DNA of 64,000 nucleotides from an uncultured Pelagibacteraceae bacterium (GCA_902624635.1 CACNYD010000003.1:1-64000); one strand, 5' to 3'. Numbered from the stretch's first letter, positions 20,040 to 30,704 are shown. A program made the numbers and translations. Notes: generated from the sequence alone by a model not told the origin.

Positions 20040-20684
20040 ATGGATGAGGAAATATCAATAATAAACACAAACACAAGAAATGAAAAAATTAAAAATTTTT
20101 TCGTCCAAAATAAAAAAAAAATAATTTCAGTCTTAGGTATTATCATTATACTTTTAATTAGCTATTTTGCTCTTGGTGAATACCAGGACAGTAAAAAAAT
20201 TAAGATTTCAGACTCTTTTAATTCAATAACTATTAATTATTCTGAAAGTAATAAAGAAAAAACAGCTGAAGATTTAATACAAATAGTTAAAGAAAAAAAT
20301 TCAACTTACTCACCATTATCTTTATATTTCATAATAGATAATGAAATAATTAATGAAAAAAAAACAATCAATGAATTATTTGATGTTATCATTTATGAAA
20401 CCTCATTGGATAAGGAGATTAAGAATTTAAATATTTATAAAAAAGCACTTTATAATGCAAACGATAGCAATGAAAGTGAACTTTTGAATATTCTAAATCC
20501 TTTAATAAAATCAGAAAGCGTTTGGAAATCTCATGCATTATACTTAATGGCAGAATTTTTTTATTCAAAAAATGAAATGCAAAAATCAAAAGAATTTTTT
20601 AATCAAATCTTAAATTTAGAAAACGCTAATCAAGAAATTCAATTAGAAGCTCAAAAAAGACTTAATAGAGATTTAAGTGAATAA
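20040..20684 (+). CDS. Membrane-anchored TPR protein (YfgM-like)
   Basis: Single N-terminal TM, helical repeats; adjacent to bamB-like gene. Confidence 0.6.
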   Translation: MDEEISIINTNTRNEKIKNFFVQNKKKIISVLGIIIILLISYFALGEYQDSKKIKISDSFNSITINYSESNKEKTAEDLIQIVKEKNSTYSPLSLYFIIDNEIINEKKTINELFDVIIYETSLDKEIKNLNIYKKALYNANDSNESELLNILNPLIKSESVWKSHALYLMAEFFYSKNEMQKSKEFFNQILNLENANQEIQLEAQKRLNRDLSE

Positions 20685-21978
20685 GATTTTTCAATTATTA
20701 TTAATAATTATTTTTTTTTCTGGTTGTTCTTTTAATAAGAATTCAAAGTTTTGGACTTCAGAAACAATCAAAGAAATAGAAGAAAAAAAATTTGAAAAAA
20801 TTTTTGATGATCCAACAACATTAAATAAAGAATTAAATACTAATATTAATTTAAATCTTAGCAAAGGTTTTGAAAAAAACAATTTATCAAAAAAATTTAC
20901 CAATAATGATGGAAGGGTCAATTTTGATGGATCTTTAAAAAGATCATCAAAATATAAATTCTCCAAAATTGAGAACTTTTATCAATCAGAACCAATTATA
21001 TCATTTAATAAAGACAATATAATTTTTTTTGATAACAAAGGTACAGTTTTACAATTTGATAAGAGATCAAAATTAATATGGAGGAAAAATTATTATACGA
21101 AATCAGAGAAAAAATCTAATCCGATCTTACAGTTTGCAAATGATAAAAACTTTTTAATAGTTGCTGATAATTTGTCAAAATATTACAAGTTAAATCTAGA
21201 AACTGGAGATTTAATTTGGTCAAAAAATAATTCTGCTCCATTTAATTCGCAAATAAAAATTTTTAAAGATCATTTTTTTATAATTGATTTTACTAATACG
21301 CTGAGATGTTATTCGATAAAAAATGGAGAAGAAATTTGGAGTTTTCAAACAGAGTCAGCATTAATAAGATCTCAAAAAAGATTATCTATGGTGATTGTGG
21401 AGGATGCAATTTATTTTAATAATTCTTTAGGAGACATCAGTGCATTGCGAATAAATGATGGAGAATTACTCTGGCAACTTCCTACTCAAAGCAACGTATT
21501 ATATGAGTCAGCTTTTTCATTAGAAACATCAGATATAATCACTGATAATAAAGACTTATTTTTTTCAAATAATAAAAATCAATTTTTTTCTATTGATATT
21601 AAATCTGGCAGCTTTAATTGGGAAAATAGAGTAAATTCAAATTTAAGACCTACCGTAGTTGATAATTTTATAATTACAGTTTCCTTAGAAGGTTATTTAA
21701 TTGTGATAGATAAAATTACCGGAAATATCATAAAAGTTACTGACATATTTAGTAGTTTCAAACCTAAAAAAAGAAAAGAGATTTTACCTACAGGATTTGT
21801 TGTTGGTTTAAAAAATATATATTTGTCTACAAATATTGGCAGATTATTAGTGATTGATATTAAATCTGGAAAAACTATTTCAACATTAAAAATTGATAAG
21901 GATAATATTTCACGTCCTTTTGTTTCAAACCAAAATTTATATTTGGCGAAAGATAATGCTATAATAAAACTAAATTAA
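20677..21978 (+). CDS. bamB: BamB-like PQQ beta-propeller outer-membrane assembly lipoprotein
   Basis: Lipobox FFSGCSF; repeated GDLIWSKNN, GEEIWSFQTE, GELLWQLPT, GSFNWENRV blades. Confidence 0.75.
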   Translation: MNKIFQLLLIIIFFSGCSFNKNSKFWTSETIKEIEEKKFEKIFDDPTTLNKELNTNINLNLSKGFEKNNLSKKFTNNDGRVNFDGSLKRSSKYKFSKIENFYQSEPIISFNKDNIIFFDNKGTVLQFDKRSKLIWRKNYYTKSEKKSNPILQFANDKNFLIVADNLSKYYKLNLETGDLIWSKNNSAPFNSQIKIFKDHFFIIDFTNTLRCYSIKNGEEIWSFQTESALIRSQKRLSMVIVEDAIYFNNSLGDISALRINDGELLWQLPTQSNVLYESAFSLETSDIITDNKDLFFSNNKNQFFSIDIKSGSFNWENRVNSNLRPTVVDNFIITVSLEGYLIVIDKITGNIIKVTDIFSSFKPKKRKEILPTGFVVGLKNIYLSTNIGRLLVIDIKSGKTISTLKIDKDNISRPFVSNQNLYLAKDNAIIKLN

Positions 21979-22409
21979 TGTTTTTAAAATTATTAGATAA
22001 GTTAGGTAGAAAAAAAGTTGTTCTAGATAGAGGACCTTCACATCCAAGATTTGATTTAGCAAAACCTTGGATGAATAGATACTATCTTATCTTTAGACAT
22101 AGACCAAAGTGGTTTCCTTTCAATATACTTATTCATGAAATGTTAGCTGACGATCATGGTGATGGAATACACAATCATCTGTTTCCATATATTACGATCG
22201 TGATTAGAGGAGGTTATTGGGAAACAACTAAAAAAGGAAAATTTTGGAGAAGACCTGGTTACATTGGATTTAGATCTGCCAATGCATATCACAGAGTCGA
22301 TTTAGAGCCTGGAACTAAACCAATGACTATTTTTATTTCTGGCCCATTTGGTTTGAGGAAAGGTCCAAGATCAGAATATGGTATTGATTTTAAATCAAAA
22401 AAAAATTGA
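21978..22409 (+). CDS. Small cupin-like conserved protein
   Basis: HNHLFPYITIVIRGGYWETT...NAYHRVDLEPG suggests cupin metal site. Confidence 0.5.
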   Translation: MFLKLLDKLGRKKVVLDRGPSHPRFDLAKPWMNRYYLIFRHRPKWFPFNILIHEMLADDHGDGIHNHLFPYITIVIRGGYWETTKKGKFWRRPGYIGFRSANAYHRVDLEPGTKPMTIFISGPFGLRKGPRSEYGIDFKSKKN

Positions 22410-23467
22410 TGTCCAAAAATCTTGAGGAAAAATTTTGTTCGTTATGTAATTCAAAAAATTTAGAAATTAACCAAAATCAGATAAAGACAATTAAATTACT
22501 TCAAAATTTTTATAATAAAAATTTTCATTCTTCGATCTTCAATTTTTTTAAAAAAAAAAATTATAAAAAAGGATTTTATCTTCATGGAGGTGTTGGTGTA
22601 GGAAAAACAATGATTTTAGATTTTTTTTATGATCTTATTTTAGAAAAAAAACTAAGACTTCATTTTAATGAATTTATGTTAAATTTTCATAATTTTGTTC
22701 ATGAAAATAAAAAAAAGGAAGATGAAAATGTTATTGATTTATTTGTTAAAGACTTAAAATCAAAAACTTTGTTAATTTATTTTGATGAGTTTCAAGTTAC
22801 CAATATAGTAGATGCTATGATATTAGGTAAATTATTTGATAAAATATTTAATGAGAATATAAAAATCATTCTTACATCTAATACTCAAATTTCTGAGTTG
22901 TACAAGGATGGTCTCCAACGAGATCAGTTTAAACCTTTTATAGAGATTATGAAAAAAAAGACAATCGAACATGAACTTATAATTGAAGATGATTATAGAA
23001 AATCAAAAGAAAACCAAAATGATAGATATTTCTTTCCACTGAACCAAGAAAGTAATTTTAAAATGAATAAATTCTTTAGGATTATTTCTAAGAATAAAAA
23101 AAAAACTACTCGAAGTCTTGATATTAAAGGGAGAGAATTTCTAATTAAAGAATTTTATGAGGGAGTTGTAAGATTTACATTTGATGAATTATGTGACAAA
23201 AATTTGGGAGCTGAGGATTACCTTGAAATAGCTAAAGTTTCTAAATTTATGGTTATTGATAAAATACCTGAGTTTAATGACATAAATTCTAATCAACAGC
23301 ACCGTTTTATAACCTTAATTGATATAGTTTATGATAAGAAAATACCTATTGCACTCACATCAGAAAAAAGTTTGGAGGAATTAACCTCTTCTAAATCATT
23401 AAAAGAACCATTTAAACGTACAATTAGTCGTCTTTATGAATTAACATCTTCAAAATTTAATCTATGA
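22406..23467 (+). CDS. zapE: AFG1/ZapE-family ATPase
   Basis: GFYLHGGVGVGKTMILDFFY, LIYFDEFQVTNIVDAMIL. Confidence 0.88.
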   Translation: MMSKNLEEKFCSLCNSKNLEINQNQIKTIKLLQNFYNKNFHSSIFNFFKKKNYKKGFYLHGGVGVGKTMILDFFYDLILEKKLRLHFNEFMLNFHNFVHENKKKEDENVIDLFVKDLKSKTLLIYFDEFQVTNIVDAMILGKLFDKIFNENIKIILTSNTQISELYKDGLQRDQFKPFIEIMKKKTIEHELIIEDDYRKSKENQNDRYFFPLNQESNFKMNKFFRIISKNKKKTTRSLDIKGREFLIKEFYEGVVRFTFDELCDKNLGAEDYLEIAKVSKFMVIDKIPEFNDINSNQQHRFITLIDIVYDKKIPIALTSEKSLEELTSSKSLKEPFKRTISRLYELTSSKFNL

Positions 23468-23886
23468 TACAAAAATTCAATAACTTTCAAATCAAAACTA
23501 ATGGACAAAAATTATACGAATTTACCGACCAAACAACTGAGTGGATTAAAAAGAATAAATTTAAGAATGGTATTGTTAACCTTAGTATTCAACACACTAG
23601 CGCTTCTTTGATTATTCAAGAAAATGCAGATCCCGACGTCCAAACTGACTTAATAAATTATTTTAACAAAATAGCGCCAATGGATAACAAGTTATATGTA
23701 CATACAACTGAAGGCAAAGATGATATGCCTGCACATATAAAATCCAGTTTAACTAATAACCAAATTTCTCTAAGTGTTGAAAATGGAGAATTATTACTTG
23801 GAACTTGGCAAGGTATTTATTTATTTGAACACAGATTAAACCCGCAAACGAGAACAATAGTTCATCATTTCTTAGGAGAGGTTTAA
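23464..23886 (+). CDS. YjbQ/UPF0047 family protein
   Basis: SIQHTSASLIIQENADPDVQTDL; GTWQGIYLFEHR. Confidence 0.88.
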   Translation: MIQKFNNFQIKTNGQKLYEFTDQTTEWIKKNKFKNGIVNLSIQHTSASLIIQENADPDVQTDLINYFNKIAPMDNKLYVHTTEGKDDMPAHIKSSLTNNQISLSVENGELLLGTWQGIYLFEHRLNPQTRTIVHHFLGEV

Positions 23887-25304
23887 TTTTTTTTTAAACT
23901 CTGAAAAGCTTTTAATGCTGAAGCCCTAGCTTCTTCATGTATCACAATTGGTTTTGGATAATCTTTTCCAACGATTGTATTTATTGCTTGTTGATACTTC
24001 ATTTCCATTTCCCAAGGCTTATGTATAAATTTTTGAGGAACCTTGCTTAATTCTGGGATCCATTTTTTTACATATTTTCCCTCTTTATCAAACTTTTCAC
24101 CTTGGAGAATAGGATTAAAAATTCTAAAGTAAGGTGCTGCATCTGCTCCGCAACCTGCAACCCATTGCCACTGGGCTACATTATTGGCTTTATTAAAATC
24201 AAGCAAACAATTTCTAAAATGTTTTTCACCCTCGGTCCAATTAATCCTTAAATGTTTTACTAAAAAGGAGCCGACTACCATTCTTATTCTGTTATGCATC
24301 CAACCAGTTTCATATAATTCCCTCATTCCCGCATCGACAATTGGATAACCAGTCATTCCTGATTTCCACGCTTTCAAAAATTTTTTATTTTTTACCCACG
24401 GAAATTTATCAAATTCTTTTCTATAATTTCCTTTTAAGAACTCTGGAAAATAATTAATCAAACTATGAGAGAACTCACGCCAACCTAATTCATTAATATA
24501 TTTTCTATAACCAATACCTTTAGATTTAATGTCATTACATTTTTTCCAAATAGTACTTACATGTATTTGCCCGTGTTTAATATAAGGAGATAATTTAGAT
24601 GTGCCCTCTATAGATGGATAATCTCTTGCTGTACCGTATTCTTTAATCTTTTCATTAATTAAACTGTTAAGAACTTTTTTTGAGTCATTTTCTGAGACCT
24701 TCCAATAATTCTCAAATTTTTTATACCAATTTTTTTTTGGTAAAATATTTTTAGGTTCAATACAATTTTTAAAGAAAGAGATGGTTTTCGCTTTTTTCTT
24801 TACAATATAATTTTTACTTGGTGGTAAACCAAGATATTTTTGTTCTGCATTTCTCCAGAAAGGTGTGAATACTTTAAAAGGTGTTCCATCATTTTTTGTA
24901 ACTTCTTGAAATTCATTTAAAATATTTCCTTTAAAATATTTAAATTCAATTTCATTTTTTAAAAAGGTATCTCTAATTTTTTTTCCTTTTGCAATTACAT
25001 CAGGTTCATAGATCTTATTCCAATATATTGTAACATCATCTTTTTTTTTGATTTTAGAAAATATATCTATTTCATCACCTTCTAATATTTGAAGATTTAT
25101 TTTGTATTTAGACAGTTCTGATTTGAATGTTTCCAAAGATTTAAACAACCACCATTTCTGTGCTTCTCTTTTATTATCAAAATCAGTTTTATTATAAATA
25201 TATAATGCAGCTACATTTTCATGATTTTGTGTGGCATTTGAGAGAGCAGGGTTGTGATCAATTCTAAAGTCTTCTCTTATCCAAGCTATTGCATTTTTTG
25301 TCAT
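23883..25304 (-). CDS. phrB: Deoxyribodipyrimidine photolyase/cryptochrome family (likely start 25304, not the ORF-track start 25382)
   Basis: AIAWIREDFRIDHNPAL, GYPIVDAGMRELYETGWMHNRIRMVVGSFL, QWQWVAGCGADAAPYFRIFNP. Confidence 0.92.
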   Translation of the reverse strand: MTKNAIAWIREDFRIDHNPALSNATQNHENVAALYIYNKTDFDNKREAQKWWLFKSLETFKSELSKYKINLQILEGDEIDIFSKIKKKDDVTIYWNKIYEPDVIAKGKKIRDTFLKNEIEFKYFKGNILNEFQEVTKNDGTPFKVFTPFWRNAEQKYLGLPPSKNYIVKKKAKTISFFKNCIEPKNILPKKNWYKKFENYWKVSENDSKKVLNSLINEKIKEYGTARDYPSIEGTSKLSPYIKHGQIHVSTIWKKCNDIKSKGIGYRKYINELGWREFSHSLINYFPEFLKGNYRKEFDKFPWVKNKKFLKAWKSGMTGYPIVDAGMRELYETGWMHNRIRMVVGSFLVKHLRINWTEGEKHFRNCLLDFNKANNVAQWQWVAGCGADAAPYFRIFNPILQGEKFDKEGKYVKKWIPELSKVPQKFIHKPWEMEMKYQQAINTIVGKDYPKPIVIHEEARASALKAFQSLKKN

Positions 25305-25311
25305 ATAAAAA

Positions 25312-26445
25312 TTAATTTCTACCTTTAGATAGCAGCTCTTTGTAAAGTTTAACATCTGCATTTCCTTCGCATCCAATAACAAGAATGTTGGAATCTTTAT
25401 TCAAATTTAATGATTTTCTTACTTTAGGATTGTTAGCTAAACCTATAAGCGCGATAACCCCAGGTGTTGCACATTCTCCACCTATAATTGAACCTTTGCT
25501 AAATTTTTTATCTTTTAGCATTGCTGTTGTTTTAGCAACATTATTATCAGCAACAGATACACAATAGTTAGAGGTTTTTTTTAATATTCGCCATGGAACA
25601 AGTGACATTTCATTACATGACATCCCACCCATAATACTCTCTTTTTTTATTCTTATTTTTTTTAATTTATTCGCTTTTACACTTTGAAGCACACAATCTG
25701 CTCTGTCAGGTTCAACAACGATTATTTTTGGAATTCTTTTAAAATATTTTGCCACTCCGCCAACTACACCTGCTGCTAGCCCTCCAACACCAGCTTGAAC
25801 AAAAATGTGTGTTATGTAATGATTTGTTTGTTTAGATATTTCTTTTATCATTATAGAATAACCTGCCATAGTAAGTTGGGGAACATACTTATAGTTCTTG
25901 GTAGAAACATCCTGAACAATTTGCCAATTATTTTTTTTTGAGAGTCTTTTACATTCTTCTAATGAATTCTCATAATCTCCTTTAACTCTTATAACCTCAG
26001 CACCAAATTTCTCTATTTCACGAACTCTTGTTTGGCTTACATATTGACTTACAAAAATTTTACACTTTAAATTTAATCTTTTTGCACCCCATGCAACAGA
26101 CCTGCCATGATTACCAGCAGTCGCTGATGAAATAACAATATTTTTTTTTCCTTTAGATATTCTATCTACAGCGTATGCTCCTCCTAAGGCTTTAAAAGAC
26201 TTTAAGTGAAATCTCTTAGACTCATCTTTATAAAATATATTATTTAATTTTAAATTTTTCTTCAATTTATCAAGTGATAAAAGAGGTGTTGCTTTATAAT
26301 TTTTCCAACTTGATATTGATTTATAGGCATTCAACATTAAACTTGATGGAAGATGTTTTAAAACATAATTTCTTTTAAAATTATAATGATTATTTTTTAA
26401 AAGTTTTCTAAATTTCCAGCTTTTAAGATCTTTTAAGCTTTTCAC
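25312..26445 (-). CDS. PLP-dependent diaminopropionate ammonia-lyase-like (fold type II)
   Basis: ESKRFHLKSFKALGGAYAV PLP lysine, SATAGNHGRSVAWGAKR, GGECATPGV. Confidence 0.75.
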   Translation of the reverse strand: MKSLKDLKSWKFRKLLKNNHYNFKRNYVLKHLPSSLMLNAYKSISSWKNYKATPLLSLDKLKKNLKLNNIFYKDESKRFHLKSFKALGGAYAVDRISKGKKNIVISSATAGNHGRSVAWGAKRLNLKCKIFVSQYVSQTRVREIEKFGAEVIRVKGDYENSLEECKRLSKKNNWQIVQDVSTKNYKYVPQLTMAGYSIMIKEISKQTNHYITHIFVQAGVGGLAAGVVGGVAKYFKRIPKIIVVEPDRADCVLQSVKANKLKKIRIKKESIMGGMSCNEMSLVPWRILKKTSNYCVSVADNNVAKTTAMLKDKKFSKGSIIGGECATPGVIALIGLANNPKVRKSLNLNKDSNILVIGCEGNADVKLYKELLSKGRN

Positions 26446-26446
26446 T

Positions 26447-27772
26447 TTAACAATCTAGAGTATTGTCTTTTTCCCACTGAGTGACAGGTCTTTTTTTGTT
26501 GAAATTTTCTTTATTATTAAAATTTTTTATCTCTTGTTTTTTTAGTTTTACGTAACTTTGTATCACATCCTTCCCGAAAGCATCTGCAAGAGACTTACTA
26601 TTTTCAAGCATTTTGATTGCTTGGTTCACGTCATTTGGAAGTTTTTTTAAATTTGGATATTTCTTATAATCTGTATACATGTTGCAGTGCAATGGTTTAC
26701 CAGGATTAATTTTTTTATTTATACCCTCGAGTCCAGCAGCAATTATTCCAGATTGTAGTAAGTATGGATTAGCTGAACCATCCATTAGTCTTAACTCAAA
26801 TCGGCCTTGATCAGGAATTCTTATCATGTGAGTTCTATTATTTCCTGTATATGAAATACTGCTTGGAGACCAAGTTGCACCTGATTTAGTTGGGGGTGCA
26901 TTAATTCTTCTATAACTATTGATGCTTGGATTGAAAAAAGCAGATAGTGCCTGTGCATTTTTCATTATTCCCCCAAGAAAATTGTAAGCCAATTTACTTA
27001 AACCTAATTTATCTTTCTTATCTAAAAATTTATTATTTTTTCCATTCCATACCGAAACGTGAGCGTGGCAACCGTTTCCAGTTAAATTGTGGAAAGGCTT
27101 TGGCATGAATGTAGCTCTTAGACCATGTTTTTCTGCTAAACTTTTTACCATAAATTTAAAAAAAACATGTCGATCTGCTGTTATTAAACAATCAGAATAA
27201 TCCCAATTCATTTCAAATTGACCATTCGCATCTTCATGATCATTTTGATATGGTTTCCATTCTAATTGAAGCATGCTGTCACAAATTTCTTTGATCAAAT
27301 TATATCTTCTCATCAAAGCTGATTGATCATAGCAAGGTTTCGATTGAATATCTCGTGGATCGGCAATTGACGATCCATCATCAGAAATTAAAAAATATTC
27401 ACACTCAACACCTGATTTCATTTGTAATTTTTTTTGTGATAATTTTTTAATTTGTTCTTTAAGCATAATTCTTGGAGATGCTTTGACAGGTTTTCCATCC
27501 ATATATAAGTCTGATGCTAACCATCCTATTTCTTTATTCCAAGGTAATTGAATTAAACTATTTGGATCTGGCACTCCAAACATATCACTATCAGCTGGTG
27601 TCATATCTAACCAAGTTGCAAAACCAGCAAAACCAGCACCATTTTTTTGCATTTCACTTATTGCTTGAGCTGGCACAAGCTTTGATCTTAAGACACCAAA
27701 TAGGTCTACAAAGCTTATAAGAAAGTATTTTATTTTTTTTGATTTTGCTATCTGAGATAAATTTTTTGGCAT
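26447..27772 (-). CDS. gmaS: Gamma-glutamylmethylamide synthetase / GlnT-type glutamine synthetase
   Basis: FLISFVDLFGVLRSKLVPAQAISEMQKNGAGFAGFATWLDMTPADSDMFGVPD; next to mgs-like genes. Confidence 0.8.
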   Translation of the reverse strand: MPKNLSQIAKSKKIKYFLISFVDLFGVLRSKLVPAQAISEMQKNGAGFAGFATWLDMTPADSDMFGVPDPNSLIQLPWNKEIGWLASDLYMDGKPVKASPRIMLKEQIKKLSQKKLQMKSGVECEYFLISDDGSSIADPRDIQSKPCYDQSALMRRYNLIKEICDSMLQLEWKPYQNDHEDANGQFEMNWDYSDCLITADRHVFFKFMVKSLAEKHGLRATFMPKPFHNLTGNGCHAHVSVWNGKNNKFLDKKDKLGLSKLAYNFLGGIMKNAQALSAFFNPSINSYRRINAPPTKSGATWSPSSISYTGNNRTHMIRIPDQGRFELRLMDGSANPYLLQSGIIAAGLEGINKKINPGKPLHCNMYTDYKKYPNLKKLPNDVNQAIKMLENSKSLADAFGKDVIQSYVKLKKQEIKNFNNKENFNKKRPVTQWEKDNTLDC

Positions 27773-27806
27773 ACTTAATCTTAATTACTTAAAAGATGCC
27801 TAGCAA

Positions 27807-29135
27807 TCATTTTTTTTCTTTTATTCCCGGTATCCAATTGCTTCCAGCAAGAGGAACTCGTGCCATTGCTGCAGCCTCTACAGTCAATGCGCATAAATCT
27901 TCGGGTTCTAAATTATGTAAACTATTTTTACCACATGCTCTTGCAAGCGTTTGAGCTTCTAAAGTCATAACTTTTAAGTAATTAGTAAGTTTTTTTCCTG
28001 CTTTTTTAGGGTCTAATCTCCTCATTAATTTTGGATTTTGAGTAGAAATTCCTGCTGGATCATTCCCTTCATGCCAATCATCATATGCTCCGGCAGTAGT
28101 ACCAAGTTTTTTATAATCATTTTCCCATTTAGGATCATTATCTCCTATAGCAATCATAGCAGCACTACCAATTGAAACTGCATCTGCACCTAATGCAAGG
28201 GCTTTTGCAACATCAGCCCCATTTCTTATTCCACCTGAAATTACTAATTGTACCTCTCTATGAACATCTAGATCTTGAAGAGCATCAACCGCAGGTCTTA
28301 TACATGCTAAGGTAGGTTGTCCCACATTTTCAATAAATACTTCTTGGGTAGCTGCAGTTCCTCCCTGCATACCATCAAGAACAACTACATCTGCACCAGC
28401 CTTAACAGCTAAAGCTGTATCATAATATGGTCTTGCACCAGCAATTTTGATAAAAATAGGTACTTGCCACTTAGTTATCTCTCTTAATTCTAAAATTTTT
28501 ATTTTAAGATCATCTGGACCAGTCCAGTCAGGATGTCTACAAGCTGATCTTTGATCAACTCCTTTTGGTAAAGTTCTCATTTTTGCTACACGGTCATTAA
28601 TTTTTTGACCTAATAACATTCCTCCACCTCCAGGTTTTGCACCTTGTCCTATGACAACTTCTATTGCATCTGCTTTTCTCAAATCATCAGGATTCATTCC
28701 ATATCTTGACGGAAGCAATTGATAAACTAAATATTTTGATTGTCCTCTCTCTTCAGGTGTCATGCCGCCGTCACCGGTAGTTGTTGATGTACCAGCTGCA
28801 CTTGCTCCTCTTCCTAAAGCTTCCTTTGCTGCACCAGATAAGGCACCAAAACTCATGCCAGCAATAGTAATTGGTATATCAAGTTCCAGCGGTTTTTTTG
28901 CATACCTAGTTCCCAATGTAACATTTGTAGTACACTTTTCTCTATAACCCTCTAAAGGGTATCTTGACATGGAAGCACCTAAAAATAATAAGTCATCGAA
29001 ATGGGGCAATTTTCTTTTTGATCCTCCACCCCTAATATCATAAATACCAGTGGCTGCCGCTCTTCTAATTTCAGAATTTGTGTATTCATCGAAAGTCCAA
29101 GATTGTCTAGGATGAGTTTTATTATTTTTTTTCAT
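27807..29135 (-). CDS. mgsC: FMN-binding glutamate-synthase-domain protein, N-methylglutamate synthase subunit C-like (set 1)
   Basis: GltB central-domain fold: ITIAGMSFGALSGAAKEALGRGA, GDGGMTPEER, VISGGIRNGADVAKALALGADAVSIG. Confidence 0.75.
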   Translation of the reverse strand: MKKNNKTHPRQSWTFDEYTNSEIRRAAATGIYDIRGGGSKRKLPHFDDLLFLGASMSRYPLEGYREKCTTNVTLGTRYAKKPLELDIPITIAGMSFGALSGAAKEALGRGASAAGTSTTTGDGGMTPEERGQSKYLVYQLLPSRYGMNPDDLRKADAIEVVIGQGAKPGGGGMLLGQKINDRVAKMRTLPKGVDQRSACRHPDWTGPDDLKIKILELREITKWQVPIFIKIAGARPYYDTALAVKAGADVVVLDGMQGGTAATQEVFIENVGQPTLACIRPAVDALQDLDVHREVQLVISGGIRNGADVAKALALGADAVSIGSAAMIAIGDNDPKWENDYKKLGTTAGAYDDWHEGNDPAGISTQNPKLMRRLDPKKAGKKLTNYLKVMTLEAQTLARACGKNSLHNLEPEDLCALTVEAAAMARVPLAGSNWIPGIKEKK

Positions 29136-29137
29136 AA

Positions 29138-29827
29138 TTAATAATTATTATCTATTTTAAAATTATATAATTTTCGTGCTGAACCATATCTTTTGAAAGA
29201 TTCTGCTTTATGATTTTTTATTTCAGCATCATTTAAAAATTTTCTTAACTTATTAATATGTTTTTTATCCATTTTTTTTTCAATACAATCTGCACCCAAA
29301 GATTTTACATTTCCTCTAATATAGATATTTGTTTCATATAAACTGTCTCCTAATGCCTCACCAGCATCTCCACAAACTATTAGATTACCAGACTGAGACA
29401 TAAAACCTGACATATGTCCAACTGAACCTTTTACAATAATATCTGCACCTTTCATTGATATCCCACATCTTGAACTAGCATCTCCATCTATTATTAGAAG
29501 ACCACCATGTGCTGTTGCACCAGCAGATTGTGAAGCATTCCCTTTAACATGAACTTTTCCGGACATCATATTTTCAGCCACACCTGTTCCAACGTTTCCC
29601 TCAATTATAATAGTTGCCTTCTTGTTCATCCCCGCACAATAATAACCAACATGACCTTTAATTGTCACATTCATTTCCTTGTCTAACCCTGCACAAATTG
29701 CATGATTTCCTTCAGGATTGATAATAGTGAAATCTCTCTCATTAGTTTTTCTATCGAGATTTTGTAATTTGTCGTTAACATTTCTTAATTCTAATTTTTT
29801 TAAGTCTAGTTCCATTAATTTCCCCAT
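29138..29827 (-). CDS. mgsB: GXGXG glutamate-synthase alpha C-terminal-like domain, MgsB-like (set 1)
   Basis: Repeated beta-helix GNVGTGVAENMMSGKVHVKGNASQSAGATAHGG. Confidence 0.75.
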   Translation of the reverse strand: MGKLMELDLKKLELRNVNDKLQNLDRKTNERDFTIINPEGNHAICAGLDKEMNVTIKGHVGYYCAGMNKKATIIIEGNVGTGVAENMMSGKVHVKGNASQSAGATAHGGLLIIDGDASSRCGISMKGADIIVKGSVGHMSGFMSQSGNLIVCGDAGEALGDSLYETNIYIRGNVKSLGADCIEKKMDKKHINKLRKFLNDAEIKNHKAESFKRYGSARKLYNFKIDNNY

Positions 29828-30696
29828 GAGTAAACTACACCTGGTTCTGGTTCAAAAATTTTGGCATTATTTACTTCAGGAAGATGCGCCATAGCTTGAA
29901 ACTCAGAAGCTATAGCTACGTAATCATCTGTCTCAGCAATCACTGCTGGTTTACAGGCTATTTCATCCCTTAAAACTGCAAAACCATCTTTTGTGCCTGT
30001 TATAAAAGTATAAAAACCATCTAAATCTTTAAGACTATCTTTAAGTGTTTCCTTTAAATTTTTTTTATTAGAAAGATTATTTGAGATATATCCAGCTGCT
30101 ACTTCAGTATCATTTTCTGAATCAAAATTTACTCCATCTTTTTTCAACTTTCTTCTTAGATTATTATGATTTGATAAAGAACCATTATGAACTAAGCATT
30201 CATCTTCTCCGGTAGAATAGGGGTGTGAACCGTCAGTAGTAATCGCACTTTCAGTTGCCATTCTTGTATGGCCAATAGCATGAGAACCAGAGTAGTCATC
30301 AAGTTTAAATTTCTTTACAACTTCACTAGGATCTCCAACTTGCTTAAATATCTCAATTGATTTACCATAACCTACCAAAGCAATATCTTGAAAATGTTCT
30401 TTTAGAATAGCTAACATGGCATCTGGTTTAGTTGGTGTTTTTAAAATGACGTGATCTGAATTTTTTATTAGTTCAGCTTCAATATGTTTATTAATTCTTT
30501 CCTCAAAATCTTTGAAATTTAATTTATTAATACATATTGAGTATTTAAATTTTTCTTTTTCTTCTTTTTTATATATCGCAAAGCCTGCACTATCAGGTCC
30601 ACGTGAACCCATATTAATTAGCATTTTTGATAAAAGGGAACCAAGAGAATTTTTTAATTTTTCATTCTTTAAATATATTCCAACTATTCCACACAT
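29815..30696 (-). CDS. mgsA: Class II glutamine amidotransferase, MgsA-like (set 1)
   Basis: MCGIVGIY Cys2 nucleophile, GSRGPDSAGFA, IGHTRMATESA. Confidence 0.78.
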   Translation of the reverse strand: MCGIVGIYLKNEKLKNSLGSLLSKMLINMGSRGPDSAGFAIYKKEEKEKFKYSICINKLNFKDFEERINKHIEAELIKNSDHVILKTPTKPDAMLAILKEHFQDIALVGYGKSIEIFKQVGDPSEVVKKFKLDDYSGSHAIGHTRMATESAITTDGSHPYSTGEDECLVHNGSLSNHNNLRRKLKKDGVNFDSENDTEVAAGYISNNLSNKKNLKETLKDSLKDLDGFYTFITGTKDGFAVLRDEIACKPAVIAETDDYVAIASEFQAMAHLPEVNNAKIFEPEPGVVYSWGN

Positions 30697-30704
30697 GATT
30701 TTTT

